In this document: in pieces, positions 16,369-26,393 of the stretch | How the letters are laid out: each line of letters begins with the position of its first letter | How positions within the stretch are numbered: position 1 is the stretch's first letter | NCBI GenBank assembly: GCA_019695185.1 | Contig: JAIBAN010000042.1 | Location: 1-64,000 of the forward strand | DNA length: 64,000 nt | From: Blastocatellia bacterium | Lineage (GTDB): Bacteria > Acidobacteriota > Blastocatellia > Chloracidobacteriales > Chloracidobacteriaceae | Direction: 5' to 3' | The notes under the pieces: generated by a model | Told to the model about the DNA's origin: nothing | What the model saw: only the letters and a program-made list of their open reading frames with translations | Databases searched by the model: none | Translations under genes and position numbers: made by a program

Positions 16369-19300
16369 TTATTTCCATTCCCCCTGAAAAACAAAGCCAG
16401 CCCAGAAAGAGGGGTTCTGCTTCGGGTTGCGTTCCCACAAGGCCAGTTGCGCCCGGCGCAGCGCCTTGGCCGGCGGCACCGCTTCCTGCCAGTAGGAACG
16501 GTAAAACCGCTTCATCAAATCTGCCGTCACCGCATCATTCACCGACCATAAACTGGAAATGATGCGGGGTGCTCCGGCATACATAAAACCACGGGTCAAT
16601 CCGTCCAGGCCCTCGGCTTTGATTTCTTTGCCCAAACCCGTTTCACAGCCGCTCAGAACCACCAAGTCCGCTTTCAGCCTGAGCCTATACACATCATGAA
16701 TTTGCAGGAATCCGTTTTGCACCTTGCCGTCACGGGAAACCAGCGACCAGACCAGTCCGGAAAGTTCCGGATAGGCACTGTTCAGAAATCCGTGCGTGGC
16801 AAAGTGGAGACAGCGATAGTCAGACCAGTCACCAGCCAGGATATGCTCCCGATTGGCCTCAAAATCCAGGGCCAACCGGGCGGTTTTGGTGGGAGCCAGA
16901 TTGGCAATGGCCCCGGCTTCGGCACGGGTTCCGGCCAACCGGCCAAGGTAACTTTCCGGCTCGGTGACTCCACGGGTTTCTGTAAGCCATTTGAAGTTCC
17001 GCTCCAGGTTGGCAACCGGTGGTGGAGCGGCAGCAGCCAGTGTGGAAGCCTTCACTCGCGGGTCGTCCAGCTCAAACACCGGGTCAGCCCAAATGGCAAT
17101 ATCCTTGCTTGCCGGAGTGCGGCGGGACAGTTCCTGCCGCACCGCCAAGAGTGAAGCAGCCGACGGCAGGGTGACAATTTCATGACCTGCGAGCAGCGGT
17201 ACGGGTTGAACCTGGGGTTCGGTCCCGGAAATGTGGGGTTCCGGCAGAGCGGCAAACGGAATGTATTGCAAGGCACCATCCGCCACGACCAGCAGGCGTT
17301 TGGTCCCCAATTGGTCTGCCACCGGAGTCAGCAGCATCCGGCTCAGGGTTGCGGCGGCGGGCCAGTATCCGGCCTCCGCAGCGGCTGTCCGTTTGAGATA
17401 TTGCCGGTCGGTTTCCTGTTTTTTTCGCTGGTAGGCTGTCAATAGCTGATAGACCTCACGGGCGGACTGCTCAATGACGGCGCGGCGGGGTAATTCAAAG
17501 CTTGAAATTCCGGTGGCAGTGACCATCCATAACCAGCTCCGTTCCTCGCCTAGCCGGTATTCCAGCAACATTGTATCGGCATCCAGCACCTTGGCCTGGA
17601 GGTCCGCCACTGTGACCGGAACCGGCTGGGTCAAAGCTGCATAATGCGGGTCGCGGGACCGAATCTGCGCTTTGACGGATTTCAGTTTTTGAATGAAACC
17701 AGTCAGTTCTTTTTCCTCCGCCTGGATGTCGCGGGAGGCCCCCGCTGCCTTGGACAACCGAATCAGTTTTTCGTTCTTGACATTGATGGCACGTTCGAGA
17801 GCCTGCTCTTCGGCCACCAAAGGTTCCTTTTCCGGATTGGCCAGGGTGACTTTGGCTTCAGAGAGCAAATCCACCAGGGCGCGGGCGCGGGCCTGTTCAC
17901 TGGCCTGGAGCGCAAGGCGGTCATACCCAACAGTTGGGTTGGCCCGGTGCAATTCCATCAAAATATCCACATACAGCCCATAGGCGACCTCGGCCCCGGC
18001 AAAATACGACAGTCGGTAGTCGGGATTGGCTGTCTGGGCGCGGGTGAATTCAATGCGCTCAATGAAGGTTTCGATATGGGTTCGGGCTTCCTCCAGCCGC
18101 TTCAGTTTATATTCGACGGTTGCCAATTGCTGAAAATGCGAAGGCAGGGGCGGAACCTGAAGGGTTTGCAGCAGGTTATAGGATTCGGTCAGTTTCGCCA
18201 GGGCCTCTTGCAAATCACCTTGTTCAAATGCAATTCCCCCCAAATAGGAAAGTGCCCGCGCCTCAATCGGACGGTTTTTCAGTTCCCTGGCCAACTGCAA
18301 CGCCTGGTTGGCCTGTTCCCGTGCCGCCTGGTTTTTTCCCAGCGCCTGCTGGATGGAACTGAGATTCAGGGTAATGCGCGCGGCAAAATCCCGGTTTTTC
18401 AGCAATTGCATGACCTCCAGCGATTTTTGCAGGTAGGAAACCGCCTGTTCATAGTTCCGCAAGGTCTGGTAACAGGTCCCGATATTGTTGAGCGTGACGG
18501 ATTCCCCCTGCCGGTTTCCCATTTCACCATGCAAAGGCAAAGCCTGGAGGTGATGTTCCAGGGCGGCTTGGGGCTGTCCCAGTTCCTGGAGGGTGAAGCC
18601 GATGTTGTCAAGAAAAATGCCTTCCTGGAATTTGTCCCCTTCTGCCCGCACGGCTTTGAGAGCCTGCTGAAACGCCTGGAGGGCCAGCTCCATTTCGCCC
18701 CGCACCCGGTGCAAAAATCCCAGATTGTTGGTGATACTGGCTTCCATTAACGGCGCATTGACTTGTTTGATGAGTGATTGGGCTTTGGTGCAGGCTTCCA
18801 GGGCTTTGCCAAAATCGTTGGCGTCAATGCAAATCCGGCCAATACTGTTCCAAAATTCCGCTTCCCATTCGGTTTCCCCAGCGAGGTGAGCCTGTTCGAT
18901 GGCTTCTGCATATTTGGCCAGGGCGGCCTGAATTGAAGACCGGTCCCGTTTTTCATTGAGGGAAATTGCTTCGTTCACCAAATTCTGAGCTTTGATGCGG
19001 GCTGAAATCCGGCGCTGGTCGGATTCGGAGGCATCCCGCACCTCCGTCACTTCTATGCGATAGCTTCCCGGTTTGGCAGTGTTGTCAAAGGAACCAACCA
19101 GCAACCGGTATTCGCCTTCGGAATCGGCAATCAGTTTGACGATTTCGGGACCGCGTGGGCCATAAGGCGAATCCACCTCCACCAGTTGTTTGCCCTGGGG
19201 GTCGGAAACCTGCACCAACACATCAATCCCTTTTTGCACAACGGTGACCTGGAGCAACTGGCTGGGCCGCAGCCGGACCTGATACAAGTGCTGCTCCCCT

Positions 19301-19473
19301 CCAGCCATTGGTTTTTCAAGTGGAGCCCCGACAGACAGACCGGTTGGTGTTTGAGCGCCAGGCTTTGGCGCTTGGACGGCATGAACCGTTGTCTTGCCCA
19401 ATGGGGTCACAAACACACAGCCACAGCCAATGAGGACCGCCAGAACGGCCCTCAACCATTTTTTTTGATTCAT
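16369..19473 (-). CDS. Secreted TPR-CHAT caspase-like protease
   Basis: A 1034-residue protein with an N-terminal hydrophobic signal or anchor (residues 8-28), a beta-sandwich pre-peptidase-like domain (about 45-140, GEQHLYQVRLRPSQLLQVTV) and about eight TPRs (180-470, such as EASITNNLGFLHRVRGEMEL and ALEHHLQALPLHGEMGNRQG). A coiled stretch precedes a C-terminal CHAT peptidase (about 640-1034). The caspase-fold dyad is visible: His894 in HFATHGFL and Cys943 in LSGCETGLG. The domain ends with the usual FWAGFVFQGEW. CHAT proteases act in cell-death, defence and proteolytic signalling systems. A SUKH gene follows in the same direction, and a sigma/anti-sigma pair faces it. Confidence 0.93.
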   Translation of the reverse strand: MNQKKWLRAVLAVLIGCGCVFVTPLGKTTVHAVQAPKPGAQTPTGLSVGAPLEKPMAGGEQHLYQVRLRPSQLLQVTVVQKGIDVLVQVSDPQGKQLVEVDSPYGPRGPEIVKLIADSEGEYRLLVGSFDNTAKPGSYRIEVTEVRDASESDQRRISARIKAQNLVNEAISLNEKRDRSSIQAALAKYAEAIEQAHLAGETEWEAEFWNSIGRICIDANDFGKALEACTKAQSLIKQVNAPLMEASITNNLGFLHRVRGEMELALQAFQQALKAVRAEGDKFQEGIFLDNIGFTLQELGQPQAALEHHLQALPLHGEMGNRQGESVTLNNIGTCYQTLRNYEQAVSYLQKSLEVMQLLKNRDFAARITLNLSSIQQALGKNQAAREQANQALQLARELKNRPIEARALSYLGGIAFEQGDLQEALAKLTESYNLLQTLQVPPLPSHFQQLATVEYKLKRLEEARTHIETFIERIEFTRAQTANPDYRLSYFAGAEVAYGLYVDILMELHRANPTVGYDRLALQASEQARARALVDLLSEAKVTLANPEKEPLVAEEQALERAINVKNEKLIRLSKAAGASRDIQAEEKELTGFIQKLKSVKAQIRSRDPHYAALTQPVPVTVADLQAKVLDADTMLLEYRLGEERSWLWMVTATGISSFELPRRAVIEQSAREVYQLLTAYQRKKQETDRQYLKRTAAAEAGYWPAAATLSRMLLTPVADQLGTKRLLVVADGALQYIPFAALPEPHISGTEPQVQPVPLLAGHEIVTLPSAASLLAVRQELSRRTPASKDIAIWADPVFELDDPRVKASTLAAAAPPPVANLERNFKWLTETRGVTEPESYLGRLAGTRAEAGAIANLAPTKTARLALDFEANREHILAGDWSDYRCLHFATHGFLNSAYPELSGLVWSLVSRDGKVQNGFLQIHDVYRLRLKADLVVLSGCETGLGKEIKAEGLDGLTRGFMYAGAPRIISSLWSVNDAVTADLMKRFYRSYWQEAVPPAKALRRAQLALWERNPKQNPSFWAGFVFQGEWK

Positions 19474-19587
19474 ATTGATTCGTTTCCAAAACCGAGTGGG
19501 TTGAATTGCAAGGCCGAAATCCTGCTGTTTTGTTGTGAAAGCGTCAATTCCTTCTTCCTGAAAAAACCTGACCTTTTCAAGAACAAG

Positions 19588-19615
19588 AACCCTGCAAACT
19601 TTGGTTTGCAGGGTT
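19588..19615 (-). terminator. Hairpin terminator of the delta-60 repeat gene
   Basis: Perfect 12-base arms (AACCCTGCAAAC and complement) with a four-base loop, extendable by one G-C pair. Read on the minus strand it lies just after the stop of the gene ending at 19651 and is followed by TTCTTGTTCTT. Confidence 0.65.
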
Positions 19616-19650
19616 CAGGGTTTCAGGTTGCAGAATTTTGGGTTCGGGGT

Positions 19651-22617
19651 TTACGGCAACCCGTTCCAGTCTCCCGTGATGGGAATGTCAGTCGCTACCC
19701 CATAGAAGAACTGAATGTCGGCGAAGCCCGTGGTGTTGGAATTCCGCAGGAACCATTGCCCAGCCCGGACAATTCCAATTGTGTCAATCCCATCACCATC
19801 CCAGTCACCAGCCACCGGAATGTCACCGGCCACCCCATAGAAAAATTCCAGGTCGGCAAACCCAGTCGTGTTTGAGTTGCGCAGGTAGACGAAGCCGTTT
19901 GTGGGTCGAAACGCCCCAATCGTGTCGATTCCATCGCCGTCCCAGTCCCCGGTGATGAAAATATCCGTGGCCGTTCCATAGGAAAACTGAAGGTTGGCAT
20001 CGCCTGAAGTGTTCGAATTGCGCAGGAACACCGTATTTCCGCGAACCACGCCGATGGTGTCGATTCCATCGCCATCCCAATCTCCGGCAATCGGGAAATC
20101 ACCTGGAGCGCCGAAGGGGAATTGGAGGTCCGCAAAACCAGTGTTGTTGGAGTTCCGCAAAAAGAACGTTCCGTTGCGGTAAATCCCGATGGTTTCCATT
20201 CCGTCACCGTCCCAGTCACCCACCACCGGAATGTCATCGGCGGTTCCGTAAAAAAACTCAACGTCGGCAAATCCTTCGCTCAAGGAATTCCGCAAATACA
20301 CAAACCCGTTTGACTTGCGAAACGCGCCGGGTGTGGTTTTGTTGGGTTTGACAGGGATTCGGGCCAGGTTATAGCGCAATTGGCCGCTGACAATTTGAAA
20401 ATTCCCTGCCACCAGGATGGTGCCTTGGCCAACACTTAAATCGGAAAAGCTGATTCCCACTCCTGAAAGATTGAGGCACCCATTGCCCGCATTGAAAGAA
20501 AGGTCAATCGAACCATTGGGATTCAACCGGGCTAAGGTTGGTCGAGATGTCCCATTATATGTGGCAAAACTGCCTGCGATGACGAGCTTTCCATCAGGTT
20601 GGAGTGCCATTTGAGAGACATTATTAGCTCCGGCTCCGGTTGAGTTGAAAGCTGCATCGAGAGTACCATCAGAGTTCACTCGGACCACCCCGAACCGGTT
20701 TGAGGGGCTATTTCCACTCACAATGTTGCCACCAAAAACAATTTTCCCGTCCCGTTGAATGACTGCGGTCACCGGCTTGCCTGTGATTAACACCCCTGGG
20801 TTAAACGTCGGGTCTACGGCTCCTGTGGATTCCAGTCGGGCAATTTTTGGCCTGGAAGCCCCGGCAAAGGTTGTAAAATCCCCGGTTACAATCAATTTGC
20901 CGTCTGACTGACGGTAAATATGATCAATGGTGCCATTGGGACCACCAGCCGGAGCAAAACTTTGGTCAACAACACCAGTGCTGGAAAGACGGGCAATTCT
21001 GTTACAAGGAACTCCGTTGAAAAAACCGAAGGCTCCTACGATGATGACACTTCCCGCTGGTTCGACCACTAAATCATTGATTGTATCGTTTGCTCCGGAA
21101 CTGATTGAAAAAGAGGTGTCAATGCTGCCATCCATAGCCAGCTTGGCCAAACGTGAGCGTGAAACACCGTTGACATTGGTGAAATCTCCTGCAATGAAAC
21201 TCCCTGAACTCACTGGGCGAATGGCATTGATAAAGGGCGGATCCACAAATGCCTGAAACGTTATGTCACGTGTGCCATTCGGATTCAACCGGACCATTGA
21301 GTTGGCGCTTTGCCCGTTAACCCGATCAAACGTCCCCCCGGTTATGATTTTTCCATCGGCTTGGAAAGCGGCTTTTGTCAGAGTAGCTCCAGTCGTTGAA
21401 ATTTTTAGATCGACCAGGGAAGTATCCAAAATTCCATTGGAACTTAATCTTGCCACGGAAACTCTGGCTGTATTGTTGATTCGGGAAAAAGCGCCTGCAA
21501 TCACAATACTGTCATCAGTTTGTTTCAAGATTGCATGACTGACAAACGGGTTATTTAGTTGGACCTGACCAAAAGTCTGATCAACTAATCCAGTTGGTGT
21601 GAGTCGAATAAGGTTGGCACGCAGAACACCACCAAAGGAAGAGAAGTTCCCCGCCACAATATAGTTGCCATTGGTCAATGGAATGATCGAAGTTACGTCA
21701 CTATCAGCTCCTCCAGACGGGTTGAACAACGAGTCATATGTCCCGTTTGAGTTCAACCGCACGATACAACTTTGGACGACCGGAGAAGTGATTGTAAAAA
21801 GTCCACCCACCATGATTTTCCCGCTACTTTCCGGTACAATCTCCTCAATTGCCGCTCCCGCAGTGGGGCCAAGGTTGTAGGGAGTGAAACCCGGATCCAA
21901 GGTCCCGTTCGCCAAATATTGGTGAACTACTAAACGGATATTGGATGAAACAGCATAAGTACCTCCAGCCAGAATTTTTCCGCTACTTGTAACGGCAACC
22001 TTGGTAACCCCTACAATATCGGACCCATTGGAAGGTATAAAATTAGGATCCAAAGACCCATTCAACTGTAACCGAGCGAGATGGAAACGGGTTACCCCTG
22101 CAACTTGAGTAAAGCTCCCTCCAATAATGATATTTCCCGATCCATCAACAGCCAGTGAATTCACCCCACCATTCAGCAAAACATTGAATTGCTGATCAAG
22201 ACTTCCATCCGCATTCAAACATGCCAAACCGTTCCGGGCAATTCCATTGAAATGGGTAAAGTCTCCGCAAACCAGGATTTTTTGGTTGGGCAGTAAAACT
22301 ATATCCCTCACTGTCCCAAACCCGCTACTCGAAGTGAAACCAGTGCCAGTATTAAATCCAGTATCAAAAACACCGACGCTGGAAATCCTGGCTATCCCCA
22401 CAGTGGAACTGCCCGCAGCAGCTTGGAAATCACCAGCCAGAATGATTTTTCCATCATTCGGTTGAATCACCGTTTTGTAGACTTGGCCGTTCCCAAAAGT
22501 AAAAGTGGGTTGAAAACTGTCAGGAATGCCCGACTGCCCCCAAACTGCGAGAGGTGAAAAAAGGCACATGGCCAGGACGAAACCTGCCAAACAAACGAAT
22601 TTGCTACGAAACTGCAT
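19651..22617 (-). CDS. Secreted delta-60 / FG-GAP-like repeat protein
   Basis: A 988-residue exported protein. The ATG at 22617 was chosen over an upstream frame because AGGAGA precedes it and it opens a signal peptide (FVCLAGFVLAMCLFSPLAVW). Residues about 30-760 consist of repeated delta-60 units, each with a core like QPDGKLVIAGSFATYNGTSR and ARLNPNGSIDLSF. The C-terminal 220 residues are five near-identical units containing GDWDGDGIDTIG, a calcium-loop pattern as in FG-GAP/VCBS beta-propeller blades. It is probably a surface or secreted structural or binding protein. No enzyme motif is seen. Confidence 0.88.
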   Translation of the reverse strand: MQFRSKFVCLAGFVLAMCLFSPLAVWGQSGIPDSFQPTFTFGNGQVYKTVIQPNDGKIILAGDFQAAAGSSTVGIARISSVGVFDTGFNTGTGFTSSSGFGTVRDIVLLPNQKILVCGDFTHFNGIARNGLACLNADGSLDQQFNVLLNGGVNSLAVDGSGNIIIGGSFTQVAGVTRFHLARLQLNGSLDPNFIPSNGSDIVGVTKVAVTSSGKILAGGTYAVSSNIRLVVHQYLANGTLDPGFTPYNLGPTAGAAIEEIVPESSGKIMVGGLFTITSPVVQSCIVRLNSNGTYDSLFNPSGGADSDVTSIIPLTNGNYIVAGNFSSFGGVLRANLIRLTPTGLVDQTFGQVQLNNPFVSHAILKQTDDSIVIAGAFSRINNTARVSVARLSSNGILDTSLVDLKISTTGATLTKAAFQADGKIITGGTFDRVNGQSANSMVRLNPNGTRDITFQAFVDPPFINAIRPVSSGSFIAGDFTNVNGVSRSRLAKLAMDGSIDTSFSISSGANDTINDLVVEPAGSVIIVGAFGFFNGVPCNRIARLSSTGVVDQSFAPAGGPNGTIDHIYRQSDGKLIVTGDFTTFAGASRPKIARLESTGAVDPTFNPGVLITGKPVTAVIQRDGKIVFGGNIVSGNSPSNRFGVVRVNSDGTLDAAFNSTGAGANNVSQMALQPDGKLVIAGSFATYNGTSRPTLARLNPNGSIDLSFNAGNGCLNLSGVGISFSDLSVGQGTILVAGNFQIVSGQLRYNLARIPVKPNKTTPGAFRKSNGFVYLRNSLSEGFADVEFFYGTADDIPVVGDWDGDGMETIGIYRNGTFFLRNSNNTGFADLQFPFGAPGDFPIAGDWDGDGIDTIGVVRGNTVFLRNSNTSGDANLQFSYGTATDIFITGDWDGDGIDTIGAFRPTNGFVYLRNSNTTGFADLEFFYGVAGDIPVAGDWDGDGIDTIGIVRAGQWFLRNSNTTGFADIQFFYGVATDIPITGDWNGLP
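19660..20320. repeat. Tandem coding repeats of the FG-GAP-like blades
   Basis: Five units of about 130-143 bp, each containing the DNA for GDWDGDG and LRNSN, are tandemly arranged within the C-terminus of the preceding gene. High DNA similarity between units suggests recent duplication or gene conversion. Confidence 0.8.
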
Positions 22618-22976
22618 TATGTCTTCTCCTGTAGACCAGTTGACACCTCCAAGGCGGACACAGGTGGAACGAGTCCAACCAGTTGAGGGCCAACCGAAAG
22701 AACGTGATTGTCGGAAATCAGACCACAAGACTCCAACGGTCCCGGATTTCAGACAGATGGCAATGTGTGCAAACGGGAATCCATACCAGTGCCCTCAGGC
22801 ACTCTCTGAGTGAGGAACTAAGTCATGACCGAAGGACGCTCCTTGCATTGAAACATGGGACTCCCGGCCATTTCCCAGGAGGAGAACATGTCCCTTACAA
22901 CTGACATCGGAAGGACGGCAAAAGTATTACAAACTTTTTTACGGCTGGTGTGTGAATTCTGATTTGACAAGAAATG
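22618..22976. other. Intergenic region with no recognised gene
   Basis: The region upstream of the delta-60 repeat gene must hold its promoter, but I see no clear -35/-10 pair and no conserved coding frame. Short frames on the plus strand have no matching motifs or ribosome-binding sites. Confidence 0.5.
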
Positions 22977-23056
22977 AACCACAGAGACGCACAAAGGCGC
23001 ACAGTGGAAAACAAATCCTGAATTTCCTCTGTGCGCCTTTGTGCGTCTCTGTGGTT
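22977..23056. repeat. 28-bp perfect inverted repeat at gene end
   Basis: Arms 22977-23004 and 23029-23056 are exact complements over 28 bases and are separated by 24 bases. The arm sequence, beginning AACCACAGAGACGCACAAAG, belongs to a type of gene-end palindrome scattered in many bacterial genomes. It lies just downstream of the stop of the BNR protein gene and could end its transcript. Confidence 0.85.
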
Positions 23057-23065
23057 GAAAGGAAC

Positions 23066-26000
23066 TTATTTTTTCACAAAAACTGAAGGCAGATTGGCTT
23101 CGTGGGCCATCTGGTTGAGTTTGGCCAGGTCTTCGGCTTTGAGTTTGGCCAGTTCCTGAAGCTGGGCGTTGATTTTGCCCGTCACTTCCTCATAAAAAGC
23201 ATACGCCTGATTGGTCGGCAGCCCGTCGGCACTGCCCACCACATCGGCCAGGGCCGCCAGTTTGTTATTGAGTCGAATCGGGAAATTCAACGGGTCCTGA
23301 CTGCTTTGGTTTTTGGTTTGATAGAGCGTTTCCTCAATCTGCTTGAGCTTTTCCTTCAGCTTCTTACCGGCTTCAGTCACCGGCTTACCGGCTTCGTTGG
23401 CTTTCAGCCGTTCGGTCAAAGCGTCAATCTGTTTGTTCACGTCCCGGATTTCAATAATCGCCTCATGGGTTTCGCTCAGTTTGTCGCGGATTTTAAGGAG
23501 CAATTCCAGTTGTTTGGCATAGTCGCCATCAGACACCGCCAGGCGGGGGTCTTGGCGAATGCTAAAGGTTTGCGTGGCTGACTTGCCATCCACTGTCAGC
23601 TTGACCGAATAGGTGCCCGGTACGGCCACCGGCCCGCGAGTCTCCCCAGTCCATAAAATCATGCCGGGAAAGCGTTTGGCGTCCTCATAGCGCAGATTCC
23701 AGACCCACCGGTTAAAGCCGGCTTCAGCCGTTAGCCGGCCACCTCCCCGGCGTCCGAAAAAGCCGCCTTCGTCGCCTCCGCCACTATCGCCGCCGCCCTC
23801 ACGGTCACCGGAGGAAACCTTGCGAATGGTTTTCCCGGTGCTGTCCATGATTTCAAAAGTCATGTCTTTGGGTTTTGCTTTCACCCAATACCCAATCACC
23901 ACCCCGTTGGGCGGATTGGCTCCCAAGGTCGCTCCGGGGGGCAATTCCCCTCCAAACCCGCCGGTGCGGTAGGCATCTTCGGGCTTCAAAAGGGTCAGGT
24001 CGGATTTGGCAGTCTCTTCGGAAATCTGATGGAGAAAGGGCATGTCGTCCAAAATCCAAAAGGACCGCCCCTGAGTTGCCACCACCAAATCGGCGTCCCG
24101 CTTGTGAATTGCCAAATCGGTAATCGGCACCACCGGCAGGTTCAATTGGAGCGATTGCCATGCACCGCCCCCGTTGAAGGAAACAAACATCCCGGTTTCG
24201 GTTCCGGCAAAGAGCAAATCGCGCCGGTTGGGGTCCTCGCGGATGACGCGGGTGAAGGAATTGGCGGGAATCCCTTCAGTGATACGTTTCCAGCTTTTTC
24301 CGTAATCGGTGGTTTTGAACAGGTACGGTTTGAAATCATCCCACTTGTACATGGTGGCCGCAACATAGGCGGTGCCTGGGTCAAACGGGGAGGCTTCAAT
24401 CGAATTGATTTGCGCCCATTCGGGTAAATCCTTGGGGGTTACCTTGTCCCAGTTTTTCCCGCCGTCTTTCGTCACATGCACCAGTCCGTCATCGGACCCG
24501 GTCCAAATCACGCCTTTTTGAACCGGTGATTCCATGACCGTAAAAATCGTGCAGTAATATTCGACGCTCGTGTTGTCTTTGGTAATCGGGCCGCCCGAAG
24601 GCCCCAGTTTGGTCGGGTCGTTGCGGGTCAGGTCGGGACTGATGGCCTCCCAGCTTTGCCCCTCGTTGGTGGATTTGAAGAGGATATTTCCGCCCGCATA
24701 AAGCGTGGCCGCTTCATGTGGGGAAAAAACGAGGGGCGCATTCCATTGAAAGCGGTATTTCATGCTTTCCGCCCCGGCTCCCATCGGGTTGTCGGGCCAG
24801 ACGGAAACATCCCTGGTTTGTCCGGTCCGATGGTCATAGCGGGTAATCAACCCACCGTAGGAACCGGCAAAGGTCACGTTTGAATCTTTTGGATGAGGCG
24901 CAATCCAGCCGCTTTCACCGCCGCCCACATCGTACCAATCCGCTTTATCAATTCCGAAACCGGACGTCCGGCTGGCAATTTTGACGGTTGAGTTATCCTG
25001 CTGCGCTCCGTAGACGTGATACGGAAAATCCTGGTCCAGGGCGACCCGGTAAAACTGTGCGGTGGGCTGGTCCTGTTCAGTCCAGTCTTTGCCGCCGTTG
25101 CGCGAAACCTGGGCTCCCCCGTCGTTGCTTTCAATCATGCGGCGGGCGTCGCTTGGGGCAATCCACAAATCATGGTTGTCGCCGTGCGGTGTTGGAATCC
25201 CGGCAAACGTGCGGCCTCCGTCAATGGATTTGTAAAAGCCGGTATTGAGCACATACACCGTGTCGGCGCTTTGCGGGTCGGCATAAATCCGGGTGTAATA
25301 CCAGGCCCGTTGGCGCAAGCGCCGCTCCTCATTGACGCGGGTCCAGTTTTCACCACCATTTTCAGAACGGAAAACACCGCCGTCTTCGGCCTCCACAATC
25401 GCCCAGACCCGTTCGGGATTGACCGGAGAAATAGTCACCCCCACTTTGCCAACCAGATTTTTGGGCATTCCCGGCTTGCGCGTCAGGTCGTTCCAGGTGT
25501 CTCCGCCGTCGGTGGATTTGAACAGGCCACTCCCCGGCCCACCGCTTTCCAACGTGTAGGGCTTGCGAATCACTTCCCAGAACCCGGCATACAAAACTTT
25601 TGGGTTGGTTGGGTCCAGCGCCAAGTCAATCGCCCCGGCCTTGGGGCCACGGGTGAAAATCTGTTGAAATGATTTGCCCCCGTCCGTGCTGCGATACACT
25701 CCGCGTTGGTCGTTTGGCCCGAAGGCATGTCCCAAAGCCGCCACATAGACCACATCCGGATTCTTGGGATGGACCCGCACCCGTGCGATGTGGCGGGTGT
25801 CGTCCAGCCCCAGATGTTTCCAGCTTTTGCCGGCATCGGTGGATTTATACATGCCGTCACCGTGCGAGACATTGCCCCGCAAGGGTGATTCACCCATCCC
25901 GACATAGACCACGTTGGGGTCCGATTCAGCCACGGCAATGGCTCCGACCGAACCTGTTTTCAGCGCGCCATCCGTCATGGGAGCCCAATTGGTACCAGCA

Positions 26001-26233
26001 TCGGTGGTTTTCCAAACGCCGCCCCCGGTGGCTCCAAAGTAATACACATCAGGTTGGGTGGAAACTCCGGTCACGGCGGTGACCCGGCCCCCCCGAAACG
26101 GCCCGATGTTGCGGTATTTCAGCTCTTTGAACTGGCTGAAATCAATTTTTTGTTGCGCCCAAGCCGGAGAAAACAGCCATCCCGGCAAAACGAAAAATGC
26201 CATCCACACGGAAAGCAGACGTAATTTGGTCAT
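23066..26233 (-). CDS. Secreted sortilin/BNR-repeat (VPS10-like) protein
   Basis: A 1055-residue protein started at the ATG at 26233, which opens a signal peptide (WMAFFVLPGWLFSPAWA). The first 750 residues are a ten-bladed-type propeller with repeated BNR/Asp-box signatures such as GVWKTTDAGTNW, GMYKSTDAGKSWKHL and VFRSENGGENWTRV. A glycine-rich loop (GDSGGGDEGGFFGRRGGGR) leads to an Ig-like segment (GTYSVKLTVDGKSATQTFSI) and a C-terminal helical region. The family is annotated as sortilin-like or BNR glycosidase-like in Acidobacteriota and Bacteroidota; no sialidase catalytic set is evident. Its role is unknown, and it is probably periplasmic or secreted. Confidence 0.88.
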   Translation of the reverse strand: MTKLRLLSVWMAFFVLPGWLFSPAWAQQKIDFSQFKELKYRNIGPFRGGRVTAVTGVSTQPDVYYFGATGGGVWKTTDAGTNWAPMTDGALKTGSVGAIAVAESDPNVVYVGMGESPLRGNVSHGDGMYKSTDAGKSWKHLGLDDTRHIARVRVHPKNPDVVYVAALGHAFGPNDQRGVYRSTDGGKSFQQIFTRGPKAGAIDLALDPTNPKVLYAGFWEVIRKPYTLESGGPGSGLFKSTDGGDTWNDLTRKPGMPKNLVGKVGVTISPVNPERVWAIVEAEDGGVFRSENGGENWTRVNEERRLRQRAWYYTRIYADPQSADTVYVLNTGFYKSIDGGRTFAGIPTPHGDNHDLWIAPSDARRMIESNDGGAQVSRNGGKDWTEQDQPTAQFYRVALDQDFPYHVYGAQQDNSTVKIASRTSGFGIDKADWYDVGGGESGWIAPHPKDSNVTFAGSYGGLITRYDHRTGQTRDVSVWPDNPMGAGAESMKYRFQWNAPLVFSPHEAATLYAGGNILFKSTNEGQSWEAISPDLTRNDPTKLGPSGGPITKDNTSVEYYCTIFTVMESPVQKGVIWTGSDDGLVHVTKDGGKNWDKVTPKDLPEWAQINSIEASPFDPGTAYVAATMYKWDDFKPYLFKTTDYGKSWKRITEGIPANSFTRVIREDPNRRDLLFAGTETGMFVSFNGGGAWQSLQLNLPVVPITDLAIHKRDADLVVATQGRSFWILDDMPFLHQISEETAKSDLTLLKPEDAYRTGGFGGELPPGATLGANPPNGVVIGYWVKAKPKDMTFEIMDSTGKTIRKVSSGDREGGGDSGGGDEGGFFGRRGGGRLTAEAGFNRWVWNLRYEDAKRFPGMILWTGETRGPVAVPGTYSVKLTVDGKSATQTFSIRQDPRLAVSDGDYAKQLELLLKIRDKLSETHEAIIEIRDVNKQIDALTERLKANEAGKPVTEAGKKLKEKLKQIEETLYQTKNQSSQDPLNFPIRLNNKLAALADVVGSADGLPTNQAYAFYEEVTGKINAQLQELAKLKAEDLAKLNQMAHEANLPSVFVKK

Positions 26234-26393
26234 ATTGTTCTGAGTTCGGCTCTGAAATGTTGGCCCGTGGACGAGATACCCGTAGCAGGTGGCGAACCAT
26301 ACTCCGGTTGGCCGCCGGTCGCAAACAAATTTACCAGCCACCTGAAAAGGGGCATTCAAAGGGGGTTGTCAAAGTCGCCCGAAGCAATTTTTC

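Noticed and set aside
17644-18750. A 368-codon open frame on the plus strand inside the CHAT-TPR gene
   Set aside because: It is antisense to a well-supported gene, has no domain motifs, and its length is explained by codon bias of the opposite strand.
19660-20320. Tandem repeats considered as a CRISPR-like array
   Set aside because: Units of about 130-143 bp encode protein blades in one frame; there are no spacers.
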